Below, piece by piece: positions 32,760 through 43,076 of a DNA stretch of 64,000 nt. Under the pieces are notes generated by a model that saw only the letters and a list, made by a program, of their open reading frames with translations, was not told where the DNA came from and did not search any database. Position 1 is the first letter of the stretch. Each line of letters begins with the position of its first letter. The stretch is from the NCBI GenBank assembly GCA_030762895.1, contig CM061065.1:72987676-73051675 (forward strand), in the 5' to 3' direction. This DNA is from Sophora flavescens (Eukaryota; Streptophyta; Magnoliopsida; Fabales; Fabaceae). Made by a program: the position numbers and the translations under genes.

Positions 32760-33524
32760 TGACATACAAGTAAACAAAAAGAAGGGGGACACTAAGTTAG
32801 TGCATCACACTAGTTCAAGCCCATCGCATAAGTATCAATCTAAGCAAACAAAGTGACCAATACTGTTGCATCCAAACTCCAATTAAAGCCAGCATAGTAG
32901 ACATAGGATTGACATTGAAGCATTTTGAAGTTTTTGAAAAAACTTCCCATGTTTCCGACTCTCAGAGGATTGAAATTGAACAATTGTCCACCATGCTCTC
33001 ATTCACACTATTGTTTTCAAAGAGAACAAATGCAATACTACTATAATTTTTCAAAAAATAATAACATTATCCTCTCTTTCTGTCTCTATCCGTCCATTTT
33101 CTCAGCAACCAAACAAAGTATTTATATAATGTATCACACTTACATGATGCGTATGATTAGAATGCAAGCAGAGGTTCAGTAAGACAAATAAAAAAACCAA
33201 GAGTAATGTCATAATAAGCATCCTTTACAACAAGGGAGAAAAAAGAGAAACAAGGGGACTTACCAAACAGCAAAGAGGAAAAGGCGATGGAAGAGGGAAG
33301 GGGTTGAACGGGCGGTGACGGCTGCAGGATGGTCAACAACAGCAGCGGCGGCGGCGGGATGGTCAACAACATCAGTGGTGACAGTGGCAAATAAGGGTTC
33401 CCGCGATGGCAACGAGCTACAGTAGGGTTGGGGCTGTGTGTGTCGAGTACTGGAATGAAGAGAGCAAGAAAAAAGAGGGAAGAAAACCAAGGTCCCGCGT
33501 TTAATTTGCTGTTCTGATCAAAAG

Positions 33525-33781
33525 GTGAACCTAAGATAGCGTTTCCTTTAGGAAACGCTATCTTAGGTATCACCTAAGATAGCGTTTCCATGTGGAACCG
33601 CTATCTTTTCCTAAGTGGCACTTTTAATAGCGGTTCCACACGGAAATGCTATCTTAGGTGATACCTAAGATAGCGTTTTCTAAAGGAAACGCTATTAAAA
33701 GTCCCCCCATCACTTTTAATAGCATTTCCACACGGAAATGCTATAAAAGGTGCGTTATTAAAAGTCTAATCTGTTGTAGTG
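33525..33781. repeat. CACTA-1 right terminal and subterminal repeats
   Basis: Tandem and inverted copies of CCTAAGATAGCGTTTCC and GGAAACGCTATCTTAGG lead to the terminal repeat ending at 33781. As transcription of its genes is on the minus strand, this is the promoter end. A GC-rich stretch (33290-33430) ending at a GTAAGT-like donor (33260) may be a 5' untranslated exon. Confidence 0.85.
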
Positions 33782-34020
33782 AACATAAGGGCAGAATGCT
33801 CAAACATGGTGTTTGGGCGCTAGGGTGTTCTATGGTCCCTTACATGTGGAAACCACGTGTAAATTTCATGGACACATGGTGAACTAGGTTCCACGCTCTA
33901 GCATGGAAGAGACTCCATGCTAAACATCACAACTAAAACTGCCGAGGATGATACGTCATCATGTTGTGAGTGCACGTGTTTGGCACGTGCATCAACATCA
34001 CAGAAGTGACTTAGTGTTTC
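33782..34020 (+). repeat. Probable continuation of the interrupted LTR
   Basis: Starts with the second AAC target copy. The GC-rich, repeat-prone text (TTTGGGCGCTAGGGTG, then CACGTG-rich pieces) fits the part after base 150 of the Tekay-type LTRs. Similarity is loose, so this is a positional inference. Confidence 0.5.
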
Positions 34021-36449
34021 ACATCTTCTAAGCTTGTAGATGTTTGAATACCTTTCGAATCAAACATGTTAATCTGATAGAAAAGTGGTTCTGACTTTGT
34101 CAGAGGCTTAGACGCATACTGAGAGAGGTAGACGCTTCATTGAAGTGAGACTTCATGATCTGTAATCTTGATCTTTATTCTTTCAACTTACTTCAGAAGA
34201 TAGTGTTTGCATTCTTTGAATACTTTTTATCATTTACTCTGACTGATAACTTCATGCTTATTTGGTCTTAAGCATAGTCAGTCAAGTAAGAACGAATAGT
34301 CTTCCATAAGAGTATTGCTTGATGCTTTCCATTCCTTCATTTGCTTATGAATGAATAAGTCATTTCCTTTAGCTTCAGTGAGTCAGACTTCAGACGCATT
34401 GTCTTCATATGCTTGTATGCTACCATTTGATTCTTTCATAATCTTTTGTTGACTTGTTCTGCTAAGATAGAAATCTTTGGCTACACAACTCAAGTATATG
34501 ATTAGAAACGATTATATGGTTCAATATAAAATCAATTACTTAATGGTTGAGTTCTTCAAAACATACAAGGGCCACAGGAGTGTGAGTCAGACGCATGATG
34601 AGTCAGACGCTTTATGACTTAACAATAGTAACTTTATACTGTTAAGTTTCAGAATTTTTGGCCTACAGTATTGATCACAATGCAAAAAACAAAACCATAT
34701 AGGCGAAGTTCAGAAATCTGTTTCAGAACAGTCCAATTGGAAGACGCATAACCAGAGCTAGGAAAATCATTTTTTAGTGAAAACAGTTGTGTTTGAAAGA
34801 TAACATATTCTAGTTTAATACTGATAAGTTTCAGAATTTTTGGTCACATATATCGTCTGCAGTGCATGCAAAAAAAGATATATACAGTTCAAAATTCTGC
34901 TGCAAAACAGTCATCTTTGTTAGATCATATCTCGGGCTAGGAAACTCCAATTTTGATGATATTTATTTCCCTGGCAAACTTGGGATGTTTAGTTTACTGT
35001 GGTAAGGTTTTAGACTTATATGGTTTGAGAGTCAATTTAAATGAGTGATCAAAGAAACCTTGTTCACGGAAAGAAAAATTCTGGTTTAGTGTAGAAATTA
35101 AACTTGGATCCTATAAATCTCTATATGTGCTAACCTAAATGGGGTGATCTTATAGCATTAGAAAGTTTATAGAAGGCTATGCCCTATAATGAATATCTTT
35201 GGGCTTTATTGTCTGGTTTGTGGGAATAATGAATATTTTGTTCTTTTTGAAAGTAAAGGTATCGAATGAGAATAATATTGTGTATTTGGACAACTATGAA
35301 TTTGGTAACGTTCTTTACAGGTTGATGGACACCTATGCCTAACTCACTTGTATGTGATGGTCACTTGAGATATTTTGCATAAATGATTGCATCGTGTCCA
35401 TTCTTTCATATAGTGTCTATGAGGAGATACAACAATGTGCGGGTGGGAGTATTAATTACGGGAAGGTAGAGATGACCTAGGGGGTATATTCGGTGCGGAA
35501 CACCACAAGGCCGGGTGCTAGCTCCCTTGTTTACATGGTATCCGATGCAACGCCGATGTACCAGCGTCGAGACCCTGAACTACTTAGGATAAGTTGAGGA
35601 TGTTTCTGATTAGCCATGTGATGCACAATTGATTTGTTTTTAACACCTATTTTGGCTATTGGTTATAGAAACATTGACTCCTAAACAATCATACACATGT
35701 GCATTAGCATTGATCTTTCCACATATATGATTGAAACATTGTCTTTATACCATTACAAATTTTTGAAATGATATGAATACACTTGATATTGTTTTGCTTG
35801 TCTAATTAGCATTAGTCGTGATGATATTTTTGATTTCTGCTTGCTTGGAACTATTTCTTCTATGCTACCCTTTTGTATATGTGATAGTCATCTTATCTCC
35901 TATCTGTTATGTTTGTTCTTTTCCCTTTGTGGTTTTTTTGAACATAGTAGGTTTATTGGATGGCGAGGCGGGGAACCATCTAAGGATCAAATGATCATAA
36001 CCTCATAATGATGACAAATGAATTGCTTGCTACTTGGTTGTGTTGTCGTTATTTTTAACATGCTATCTTTCGTGAATGAAAATTTTATATCTTAATTAGG
36101 TTTGGATGAGGGTTAGATAATTCAAAACCATTTAAGAATCTAAACACATGCAAGTTTAGAACAAACATCAAGCATCTCAAAATTTTCAATAGGCAAGCAC
36201 CTCAAGTAGGCACGTTAAAATCCCCCTATCAGAAGCACGTAAATTTAAATCCTTAATTAAGGTGGTTTAACATTAACAAAATCAAAAGATAATTAGCCAT
36301 AGATATAGATCTTAGTCATAGCTAATTCATTATGATTAATTTACACAAGTTTTACTAATCATTATTAATTAATACTAATCTTTATTAATTATACTCTAGT
36401 TACAACTTTTAACCTAGTTGAATTAACTAAATGATTTTTTTAATCCTAT
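34021..36449. other. Unclassified repeat-like DNA without genes
   Basis: No protein-like frames. 34080-34620 has several AGTCAGACGCAT/AGACGCTT boxes, probably from another LTR. 35330-35620 has the GC-rich, CCGATGTACCAGCGTCGAG-type text seen in the middle of gypsy LTRs. I found no partner copy and cannot place boundaries. Confidence 0.4.
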
Positions 36450-37189
36450 GAATAAATGTGTCACGAAAATAAGGATAGAAGTTTGGGAACTTAAGGCCAC
36501 CTCCTACTTGTTTTTCTTTCTTACTTCACGCCAACTTTAAAGCCTAGTAGCTATAGCATTGGTAAGTCACCATATATGAATACAAAGTGAGATTACTTCC
36601 CCATGAAGAATTTTCTAACTTTGTTTTTTTTTCTTCTCACCAAGTTAACGTAAAAGAAAGAAAGTCAGAGAGTGAGTGAGAGGTGGAGAGGTTGGAGAAG
36701 AGAGAGAAAACTTCTGGAGCTCGGTGCGACTTAACCGATCATCGTATCGTGAAATCGTCTACACCGTTGAGATCGTAGCAACGTCATCTTCATAACCCTA
36801 CCTTTCTTTTCTTGATTAGGCTAAGGTAAGCCTGTGCTCTTTTTATGCCAACATGGCGTCGGTGACGGTATTGAGGTTTTCTTTGTTCGGTTATCGGTTT
36901 TACGTCTATCTTCATATTAGGGTTACATGTGACGTATGCTACGTGTACATGTGTTCAGGTGAATTTTTGGAGCACCGAAGGTGCCGTTACTGAGCATGTC
37001 ATAATCTAAAGGATAAGGAGGAGCTTGATTTCGTGGTACCAGTGATACCTACATGTAGCTCAGGTGGGAGAAAGAAGCCACCTATCGTCGGAAATGGCAA
37101 AGTAGTATATTTTACGATAATGGCGTAAGGCGACCTAAACCCTACTAGTGAGTGAGTAATTGAAAATTTCAATATCACATTGGGGACTA
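36450..37189 (+). repeat. Tekay-type LTR middle part, interrupted
   Basis: Contains GGAGCTCGGTGCGACTTAAC, matching the minus LTR near 12010. Then TGTGTTCAGGTGAATTTTTG, GAGAAAGAAGCCACCTATC and CCTAAACCCTACTAGTGAGT match the 5' LTR at 1740-1960. It is cut at 37189 by Athila-B and probably resumes at 58518. Confidence 0.72.
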
Positions 37190-38512
37190 TGATAATTCTT
37201 AGAAATGACAGTTATTTACCCTTTCTTAGCTTGAGTTTTTGTAATCTTTAAGTATTTTATGTGGATGTTTTAGGTGTTTTAAGTTAGTTTAGTGTAATAT
37301 GACTCTCTGTATGAATTTCGTTTAATTTTCTGTTTTTGAGTGTCTAGGAATATGTTTAATGTGTTTTTTGAGTTGTTAGGTTTTTGTGGAAGTTTAGACA
37401 AGCTGCTGAAAAATGCTTTGGTCATGCTGCAGCATATGGACGTAAACTCCTTATCAGAACAAGACAAAAGCTGAACACCAATTTCTCTCTCCTGACGGGC
37501 TATCCTAAAAGTTGAGGACGTGACTTTATTGGTTCTTTAAGGTTTTGTGGTGGTACATTTGAGGAAATGGGCTCAAACCTTTGTTTTAATATATTACTTT
37601 GATGGCCCAAAAGTAAGAAAGAGAAAAGGGCCCTTTTTGAACCCTAAAATAGGACACACTTTATTTCTAATTTGTGGATAGCAGCTGCAGAACGGATAGC
37701 CGCAGCCAAGGGTCATCTTCTTCCCCTCCATTGTTCCATTTTCATGCTCCATTGAACTGGCTTTCTACTTATTTTTATATTTTTCTTTTGTAATCTCAAC
37801 ATGAGCTAAATCTTTTAAGTTTTAGGTATATTATTGTAATGAATGCTTAGCTCTTTTTATACAATGATATGTTCTGCATTTTCCTTTATTATGTGTTGAA
37901 TGTTATGTTATTTAGTTAAGAGTGGCCAACTTAATTAAATATCTAACTTGCTTGGTTTGGAAAAATTGAGTAAAGTGGAAATTGATAAAGGGTAAGGATT
38001 AAATCATTAATTGGAAAATTAAATAATGTTGAATGAACTAGGAATCGTTATTCAAGTCCGTAAACTAACTGGAACATGCTTATTAAGAGGGTGGTGTAAT
38101 TAATCTGAATCTAGGAATAGAAAGCAGTTAATAAACCTAACCCTTAAGTGTTGTAAAACTCACTTTTATTTCCTAGAGTTGAATGTTGCAGCATACGCAT
38201 AGCATAATCTAAGCTAAGCAGGATTTATGATGCAGCATACCTAGAGGTATTTTATCCAAATTTGACAATATACTCTCTTTTCTGTTTGCTTGCTTACTTT
38301 CAGTTTTTATTCCAAAGCTTCATTTACTTTATTTTGCACACACGCCACTATTTTTGGTTACCTACTTTAACTCCTAGAACATATAATCTGAACTGGAATT
38401 TGCTGCAGCATTACAATCCCTGTGGGAACGATATCTGAACTTACTTTCTTTATTACATAATGCGATTGTGTATACTTGCACAAGCTTAAAGACATCTGTT
38501 TTTGAGGCAACA
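37190..38512 (+). repeat. Athila-B 5' LTR
   Basis: 1323 bp, TGATAATTC...GGCAACA, followed by the PBS. Several GCTGCAGCA boxes are present. The alignment with 52650-53897 is close along its length until the 3' copy stops. Confidence 0.92.
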
Positions 38513-38518
38513 AGTTTT

Positions 38519-38536
38519 TGGCGTCGTTGCCGGTGA
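38519..38536 (+). other. Athila-B primer-binding site (tRNA-Asp type)
   Basis: TGGCGTCGTTGCCGGTGA, two changes from the perfect tRNA-Asp complement TGGCGCCGTTGCCGGGGA, six bases after the LTR end. Confidence 0.88.
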
Positions 38537-38636
38537 TTGTTAATGGTGTTAAAATTCTGTTTTTAGATTATTAGTTCTGTAGTTAGATTTTCTAATATTC
38601 TGGGTGATTTACTGTAGCATTAGGTTCATAAACTGT

Positions 38637-40259
38637 ATGCACAGGTTTTTGACACCTGAATACAGACTTGATCCAAATATTGAAATGACATTCAGGAGAC
38701 TTAGAGGAGATCAAATTGCTCAGTCCATTCCTGAGTTGGAATTCAGTACTTCATCCAACTCCACACCAGCTTCTGCTGTAACATTATCTGTTGCTGCAAC
38801 ACTATCTGTTGCAAGCTCTGAAATGACTGAAGAAGAGAAGCGTGATAGTATGGCTCTGGCTAACAACAGGGACAGTGCAATCAGAGGGTATGCTATGTTT
38901 GACCCTGAATCTATGAATACTGGAATTGTGAGGACTCCAATCACTGCACCACAGTTTGAGTTTAAACCAGTGATGTTCCAAATGCTGCAAGCAATTGGAC
39001 AATTTAATGGTGCTGCAATAGAGGATCCTCACTTGCACTTGAAGCAATTTCTAAATGTGGAAAGCAACATCAAGATTCCAGGCATCACTGATGATGAATT
39101 CAGACTGAGATTTTTCCCATTTTCCTTGGGAGGCAAGGCAAAGAATTGGTTGAATACTCTAGAGCCAAACACAGTTGACTCATGGAACAAACTGGCTGAG
39201 AAATTTCTTGTGAAGTTCTTCCCTCCAACCATGAATACAAAGCTGCGAAATGATATCATGACTTTCAGGCAACATGATGATGAGCCATTATTTGAAGCTT
39301 GGGAGAGATTCAAGGAATTATTGAAGAAGTGTCCCCATCATGGCATCCCATATTGTATTCAGATGGAACACTTCTACAGTGGTGTCTCACCTAGCTCAAG
39401 GATGATGTTGGATGCTTCAGCTGGAGGCTGTCTGCTCACTAAATCTTATAATGAAGCCCATGCTTTGATAGAGGGAATTGCAGCTAACAGTTATCAGTGG
39501 CCAACAACTAGACTTGCTCCTGGCAAGGTCAATGTTGTAGTAGGAGACTATGAAGCAAGTGAAATATCTGTACTTTCAGCTCAGATACTTGCCTTAACCA
39601 ATATGGTGAAGGGAATGACTATGGGAAACCAAAGAAACTCTGTGGCTCCACATATCAGAACCGAAGAAATGGTAAATGAACATATTTACAGTGCAAATTT
39701 TGTTTCCTGTGTATATTGTGGTGGAGAACATCTTTTTGAGAACTGCTCTGCAAATCCCGCCTCAGTTAACTATGTAGGGAACATTAACAACAGAGGAAAC
39801 AATTCCTATGGTAATACATATAATGGAGGGTGGCAGCAATCACAAGTACAACAGAAAGCTCCAGAACCATCTCTAAAATCTGTGCTAAAGGGATTTATGA
39901 CAGAAACCAAGGTTGGAATGAGAAATCTAGAAACTCAAGTGGGACAACAGGCTAGTGCAATCAACTCAAGGCAGATAGCTACATTACCTGAATCCACTGA
40001 AGACCCTAAAGCCTCAAGTTCTAGAGGGGGAAATGAACAATGCAAGGTGATTCACTTGAGGAGTGGTAAAGATGTGGAGGCTGCTGAACCAAAGAAGAAA
40101 CCAGAGGTGAAAAAGTCAGAGCTTGAAAAGAAGGTAGTAATAGAAGTTGCTGTAACAGAACAATCTGTAGCTACTGAGAAAGTATCCAATGCTGTAGCAT
40201 CTCCTACTATTACCCAAACTGATTCCAGAAAGACCTCCTCCACCCCTCAAGTACCCTGA
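38637..40259 (+). CDS. Athila-type Gag, intact open frame
   Basis: 540 codons from the ATG at 38637 (MHRFLTPEYRLDPNIEMTF). The frame is open upstream to 38604 but without an ATG. The gag domain spans about residues 120-290 (FRLRFFPFSLGGKAKNWLNT, EKFLVKFFPPTMNTKL, FEAWERFKELLKKCPHHG). A zinc knuckle, CVYCGGEHLFENC, is at about residue 360. The C-terminus is hydrophilic (KKKPEVKKSELEKK). This protein would coat element RNA in cytoplasmic particles. No stop in 1.6 kb suggests recent activity or selection on gag. It ends TGA, followed closely by a second frame. Confidence 0.9.
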   Translation: MHRFLTPEYRLDPNIEMTFRRLRGDQIAQSIPELEFSTSSNSTPASAVTLSVAATLSVASSEMTEEEKRDSMALANNRDSAIRGYAMFDPESMNTGIVRTPITAPQFEFKPVMFQMLQAIGQFNGAAIEDPHLHLKQFLNVESNIKIPGITDDEFRLRFFPFSLGGKAKNWLNTLEPNTVDSWNKLAEKFLVKFFPPTMNTKLRNDIMTFRQHDDEPLFEAWERFKELLKKCPHHGIPYCIQMEHFYSGVSPSSRMMLDASAGGCLLTKSYNEAHALIEGIAANSYQWPTTRLAPGKVNVVVGDYEASEISVLSAQILALTNMVKGMTMGNQRNSVAPHIRTEEMVNEHIYSANFVSCVYCGGEHLFENCSANPASVNYVGNINNRGNNSYGNTYNGGWQQSQVQQKAPEPSLKSVLKGFMTETKVGMRNLETQVGQQASAINSRQIATLPESTEDPKASSSRGGNEQCKVIHLRSGKDVEAAEPKKKPEVKKSELEKKVVIEVAVTEQSVATEKVSNAVASPTITQTDSRKTSSTPQVP

Positions 40260-40266
40260 TGAAGAC

Positions 40267-40600
40267 ATGGAAGAATGCTCTTTCATACAATCATTTGATG
40301 AGCTGGCGCAGCACCACTTGCTGAAGAACCAGTCTGATTATGGCAATGTTGCAGCATTAGTAGAAGATGATTACTTCTTTGTTGAGGAAGGGGTGGAATT
40401 CTTGGACAACAAGACAGCTCAACATGTGTGGTCTAGAAAGTATGAATTATTTGAGCCAAGAATAATTACGAAAATGTTGCAGCACAAAGAGAGGAAGAAG
40501 GTGAAAATGAAGAAGAAGATGAAGTCCAAGTCACTGAAGCAACACCAAGCAAGGTGTCACCACCAAAAGTGGGGGCACCAGGAGGATCAACCGCATCAAA
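40267..40600 (+). pseudogene. Athila-B second frame, interrupted by CACTA-2
   Basis: Starts MEECSFIQSFDELAQHHLLK and continues with an acidic, lysine-rich tail. A frame change near 40480 gives EEDEVQVTEATPSKVSPPKV. CACTA-2 is inserted at 40600; across the insertion the reading rejoins at 51164 (GSTAS then KAPMA and a TGA stop). This is a remnant of what follows gag in Athila relatives, with no enzyme motif. Confidence 0.65.
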
Positions 40601-41010
40601 CACTACAAAAAAACAACTGTTTAGCGACTGGCATATTCGGTCGCTAAAATTATTAATTCGATCGCTATTTAATTTAGCGACCAAATTAGCGACCGATTCA
40701 TGGTGGTGGCTGATAACCTGGTCGCTAAGCTTTTAGAGACCGAAATAATAATTCAGTCGCTAATTGGCGACCGTAATGTCGGTCGCTAAATAATAAAAAA
40801 TGGTCGCTACACGGTTGGTCGCATTGTTTGGGTAACCATTTTTAGCGACCAATAATCGGTTGCTAGTTCGGTCGCCAACGCTGGTTACTGTTAACCTATA
40901 TTAGCGACGGATTTTCGGTCGCTAGACCACAATCTGTTAATGTTAACTAAAGTTTAGCGACCGAATTATTGGTTTCTAATTCGGTCGCTAAACTGGTTTT
41001 TATTAAAAAA
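40601..41010. repeat. CACTA-2 left end and subterminal repeats
   Basis: About a dozen direct and inverted copies of GCGACCGA / TCGGTCGCTA lie in 400 bp after the terminal repeat, the probable binding sites of its tnpA protein. Confidence 0.9.
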
Positions 41011-41196
41011 AAATTAAATTAAATTTTTAAAATAATAAATTTTTCTGTTTTTCTTTAAGGTTTAGAAAAATTACTAATAAAACACACCAAATTACTAATG
41101 AAATATACAATCATAAGAAATAATTAATATATATATAAAAAATAATCCAAAGTGCCGTACAAGAATCGTTTAAAGTAAAAAATATGAGAAAAAAAA

Positions 41197-43044
41197 TCAG
41201 TCATGATGAGGGGGAGGTGGAGGAATCCAATCATCCTCAGCGTCCGTACCACCGACGTCTGCTAACTGATCGTCCTCTGCAGTAGCAGCATCAGTAGCTG
41301 GCGGCGGAGCTGGAGGAGCGGCAGCAGGCGGCACAACCGTCAGAGCATCACCCTGAGCAACTGGAGTCTGGATCCTCATCTGCTCCAACACCAGCCGCAG
41401 TGTCTGGCCCTGCTCGTTGCTCGTCTGTATCAACTGCTGGTGTGCCTTAGTCAACTGTGCAATCTGGTTCGCCATCTGCTGCTCTCTCTCGCTCTTCTCC
41501 CGAAGCTCCGCGTTCAGCTGCGTGATGGTGTCCTGCATTTGTTTGAACTGCTCCTGAGGGACGGTATCGGCGTAGGAAGGAGCAGGCGTGCCGGATGATG
41601 AAGCGATAAACTCGCCTCCCAGGTGTCCAAGGCCATACACGTTCCTCTTCTTGTTCCTGCCCCCGACGACCTCCAAATAAATGGCATTATCGTGACGGAG
41701 ATAGGAGACCTGGGCCCATCACCAGTCAAGGCCTCATCTTGTGACTATGAGGCACGTGATATGGCATCCTTCTTCTCGTTGAAGCCCACCTACATAGTAT
41801 AGTTGAAGAGATTTAGTTAAAATTATAATCAATAATAATAAATCATTTATAATAAATTACAAGTAAACACTAAATTGTTTTTTTTCTTACAGCATAGTTA
41901 CGGGCATTGTCGTTAACCCATGTCCCCTACTTCAACTTCTTCGTCCTCTCCACCAACTCCATAGCAGTGAGGGCCCGCTGTTTCTGTGCTTTCTGCATAG
42001 AAAAATATAATCTTCAATTCATAAGAATAATTAAAAATGAAAACTAATTAAGTAGTATAATAAGTCAAAAGTTTAATGTATTACCAGCTCGTTGTAGTGG
42101 GCGGCGGCTGATTTAGACCCGCCGGTCCAAGCATATGCGCCACCATCAGAAGCTCGATTACGCCGAGCTGTGGCCTGGATCTCCTGGAACTTCTCAAGAG
42201 CCCAAGATCTGGTCCAGCCTGCCTCCTGATCTCAGGATCCACCCACTTCCCCTTATTCTTACCCTTCCTCAGCTTGTTCGTCAGATTCTTCATGACCAGT
42301 GAGCCTTTATGCTCAAATATGTCCCTGACGAGACCCTCTAAAGCTACGTCCCACCTATACTTTTTCTGCAACTTACAGTTGTTAGGAAATTCGTGTGTGT
42401 ATATATATATATAATGTAAATTTAATTTAAATAACTTAATAAATTGTTACCTTAAACTCTTGAAACAACTGATCCCTATGGCCCCCTGGGATGGCCTTCC
42501 ATGTAGGCCATGACCATCAAACTTGTGTCGCATGATCTTCGATATCGAATCAGAAGGGTCCTTCGCGGGCAGAAAGCTATAGCAAAATTAGAGCATTAAT
42601 AACTGTTATAAAAAAAACAAGTAAATAGAAATTAACGATAATTTATATATATTAAAAAATTAAATTAGCTTACTCGTTATCCCCCCTGGGGATAAGAAGA
42701 ATCCTCCTGTCGGATGGACCACGACTCTCCTGTCCCGATGATGATGATTGTCCTGTCATAGGTGTGGATGATGAGGGTGCAGCCTGTGTCCCGACAACAT
42801 GAGGCTGGGTAGGGGGTGCAACTCCATCACCCTGAGATGTCCCGTCCACAGAGGTGCTGGTAAGGTGGTCTCGATCTGAAGGATGTGGGTCGGCTGGCGA
42901 AGGGACTCTCGCAACACAACCTCTGCCACGACCACCACGATGACCCCTACCTCTAGAGGAATCTGCCATCTGTGTAAAAAATGAAAAGATGATTACACAA
43001 CAGTGTAAATAATACAAAAATAAATTACCTAAGTAGAATGACAT
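41197..43044 (-). pseudogene. tnpA-like gene of CACTA-2
   Basis: Minus-strand exons in order: about 42670-42975 (MADSSRGRGHRGGRGRG, a basic Arg/Gly and Ser/Pro-rich N-terminus), about 42440-42575 (DSISKIMRHKFDGHG), 42081-42371 (KKYRWDVALEGLVRDIFEHK, then KGKWVDPEIRR), about 41890-42000 (ALTAMELVERTKKLK) and 41197-41790 (DEALTGDG, NVYGLGHLGGEFIA, then a glutamine-rich coiled coil QEQFKQMQDTITQLNAELRE and a proline/acidic tail). This is the Transposase_24 layout. A stop in the KKLK exon (about 41936) and frame changes near 41650 and 42200 break it. Confidence 0.82.
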
Positions 43045-43076
43045 TTACACAATGAATTGTGACATAAATAAATTAC

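Larger units (their letters stand above)
17159..33781 (-). mobile_element. CACTA-1, En/Spm-type DNA transposon
   Basis: Starts CACTACAACAGATTAGAC and ends with its exact inverse, GTCTAATCTGTTGTAGTG. It is flanked by a 3-bp target duplication AAC (17156-17158 and 33782-33784). Both ends hold subterminal repeats with the core GATAGCGTTT. Genes on the minus strand encode a TNP2-type transposase, a tnpA-like protein and a ULP1-type protease, plus captured host exons. Without the nested Athila-A it is about 9.1 kb. All transposition genes are broken, so movement would need helpers. Confidence 0.95.

Noticed and set aside
33157..33573. Minus-strand frame with proline and leucine runs
   Set aside because: It overlaps the GC-rich leader and subterminal repeats of CACTA-1, composition-driven, no domain.
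38604..38636. Upstream start of the Athila-B gag frame
   Set aside because: The frame is open here but begins with GTG; the first ATG is at 38637, so I moved the start.
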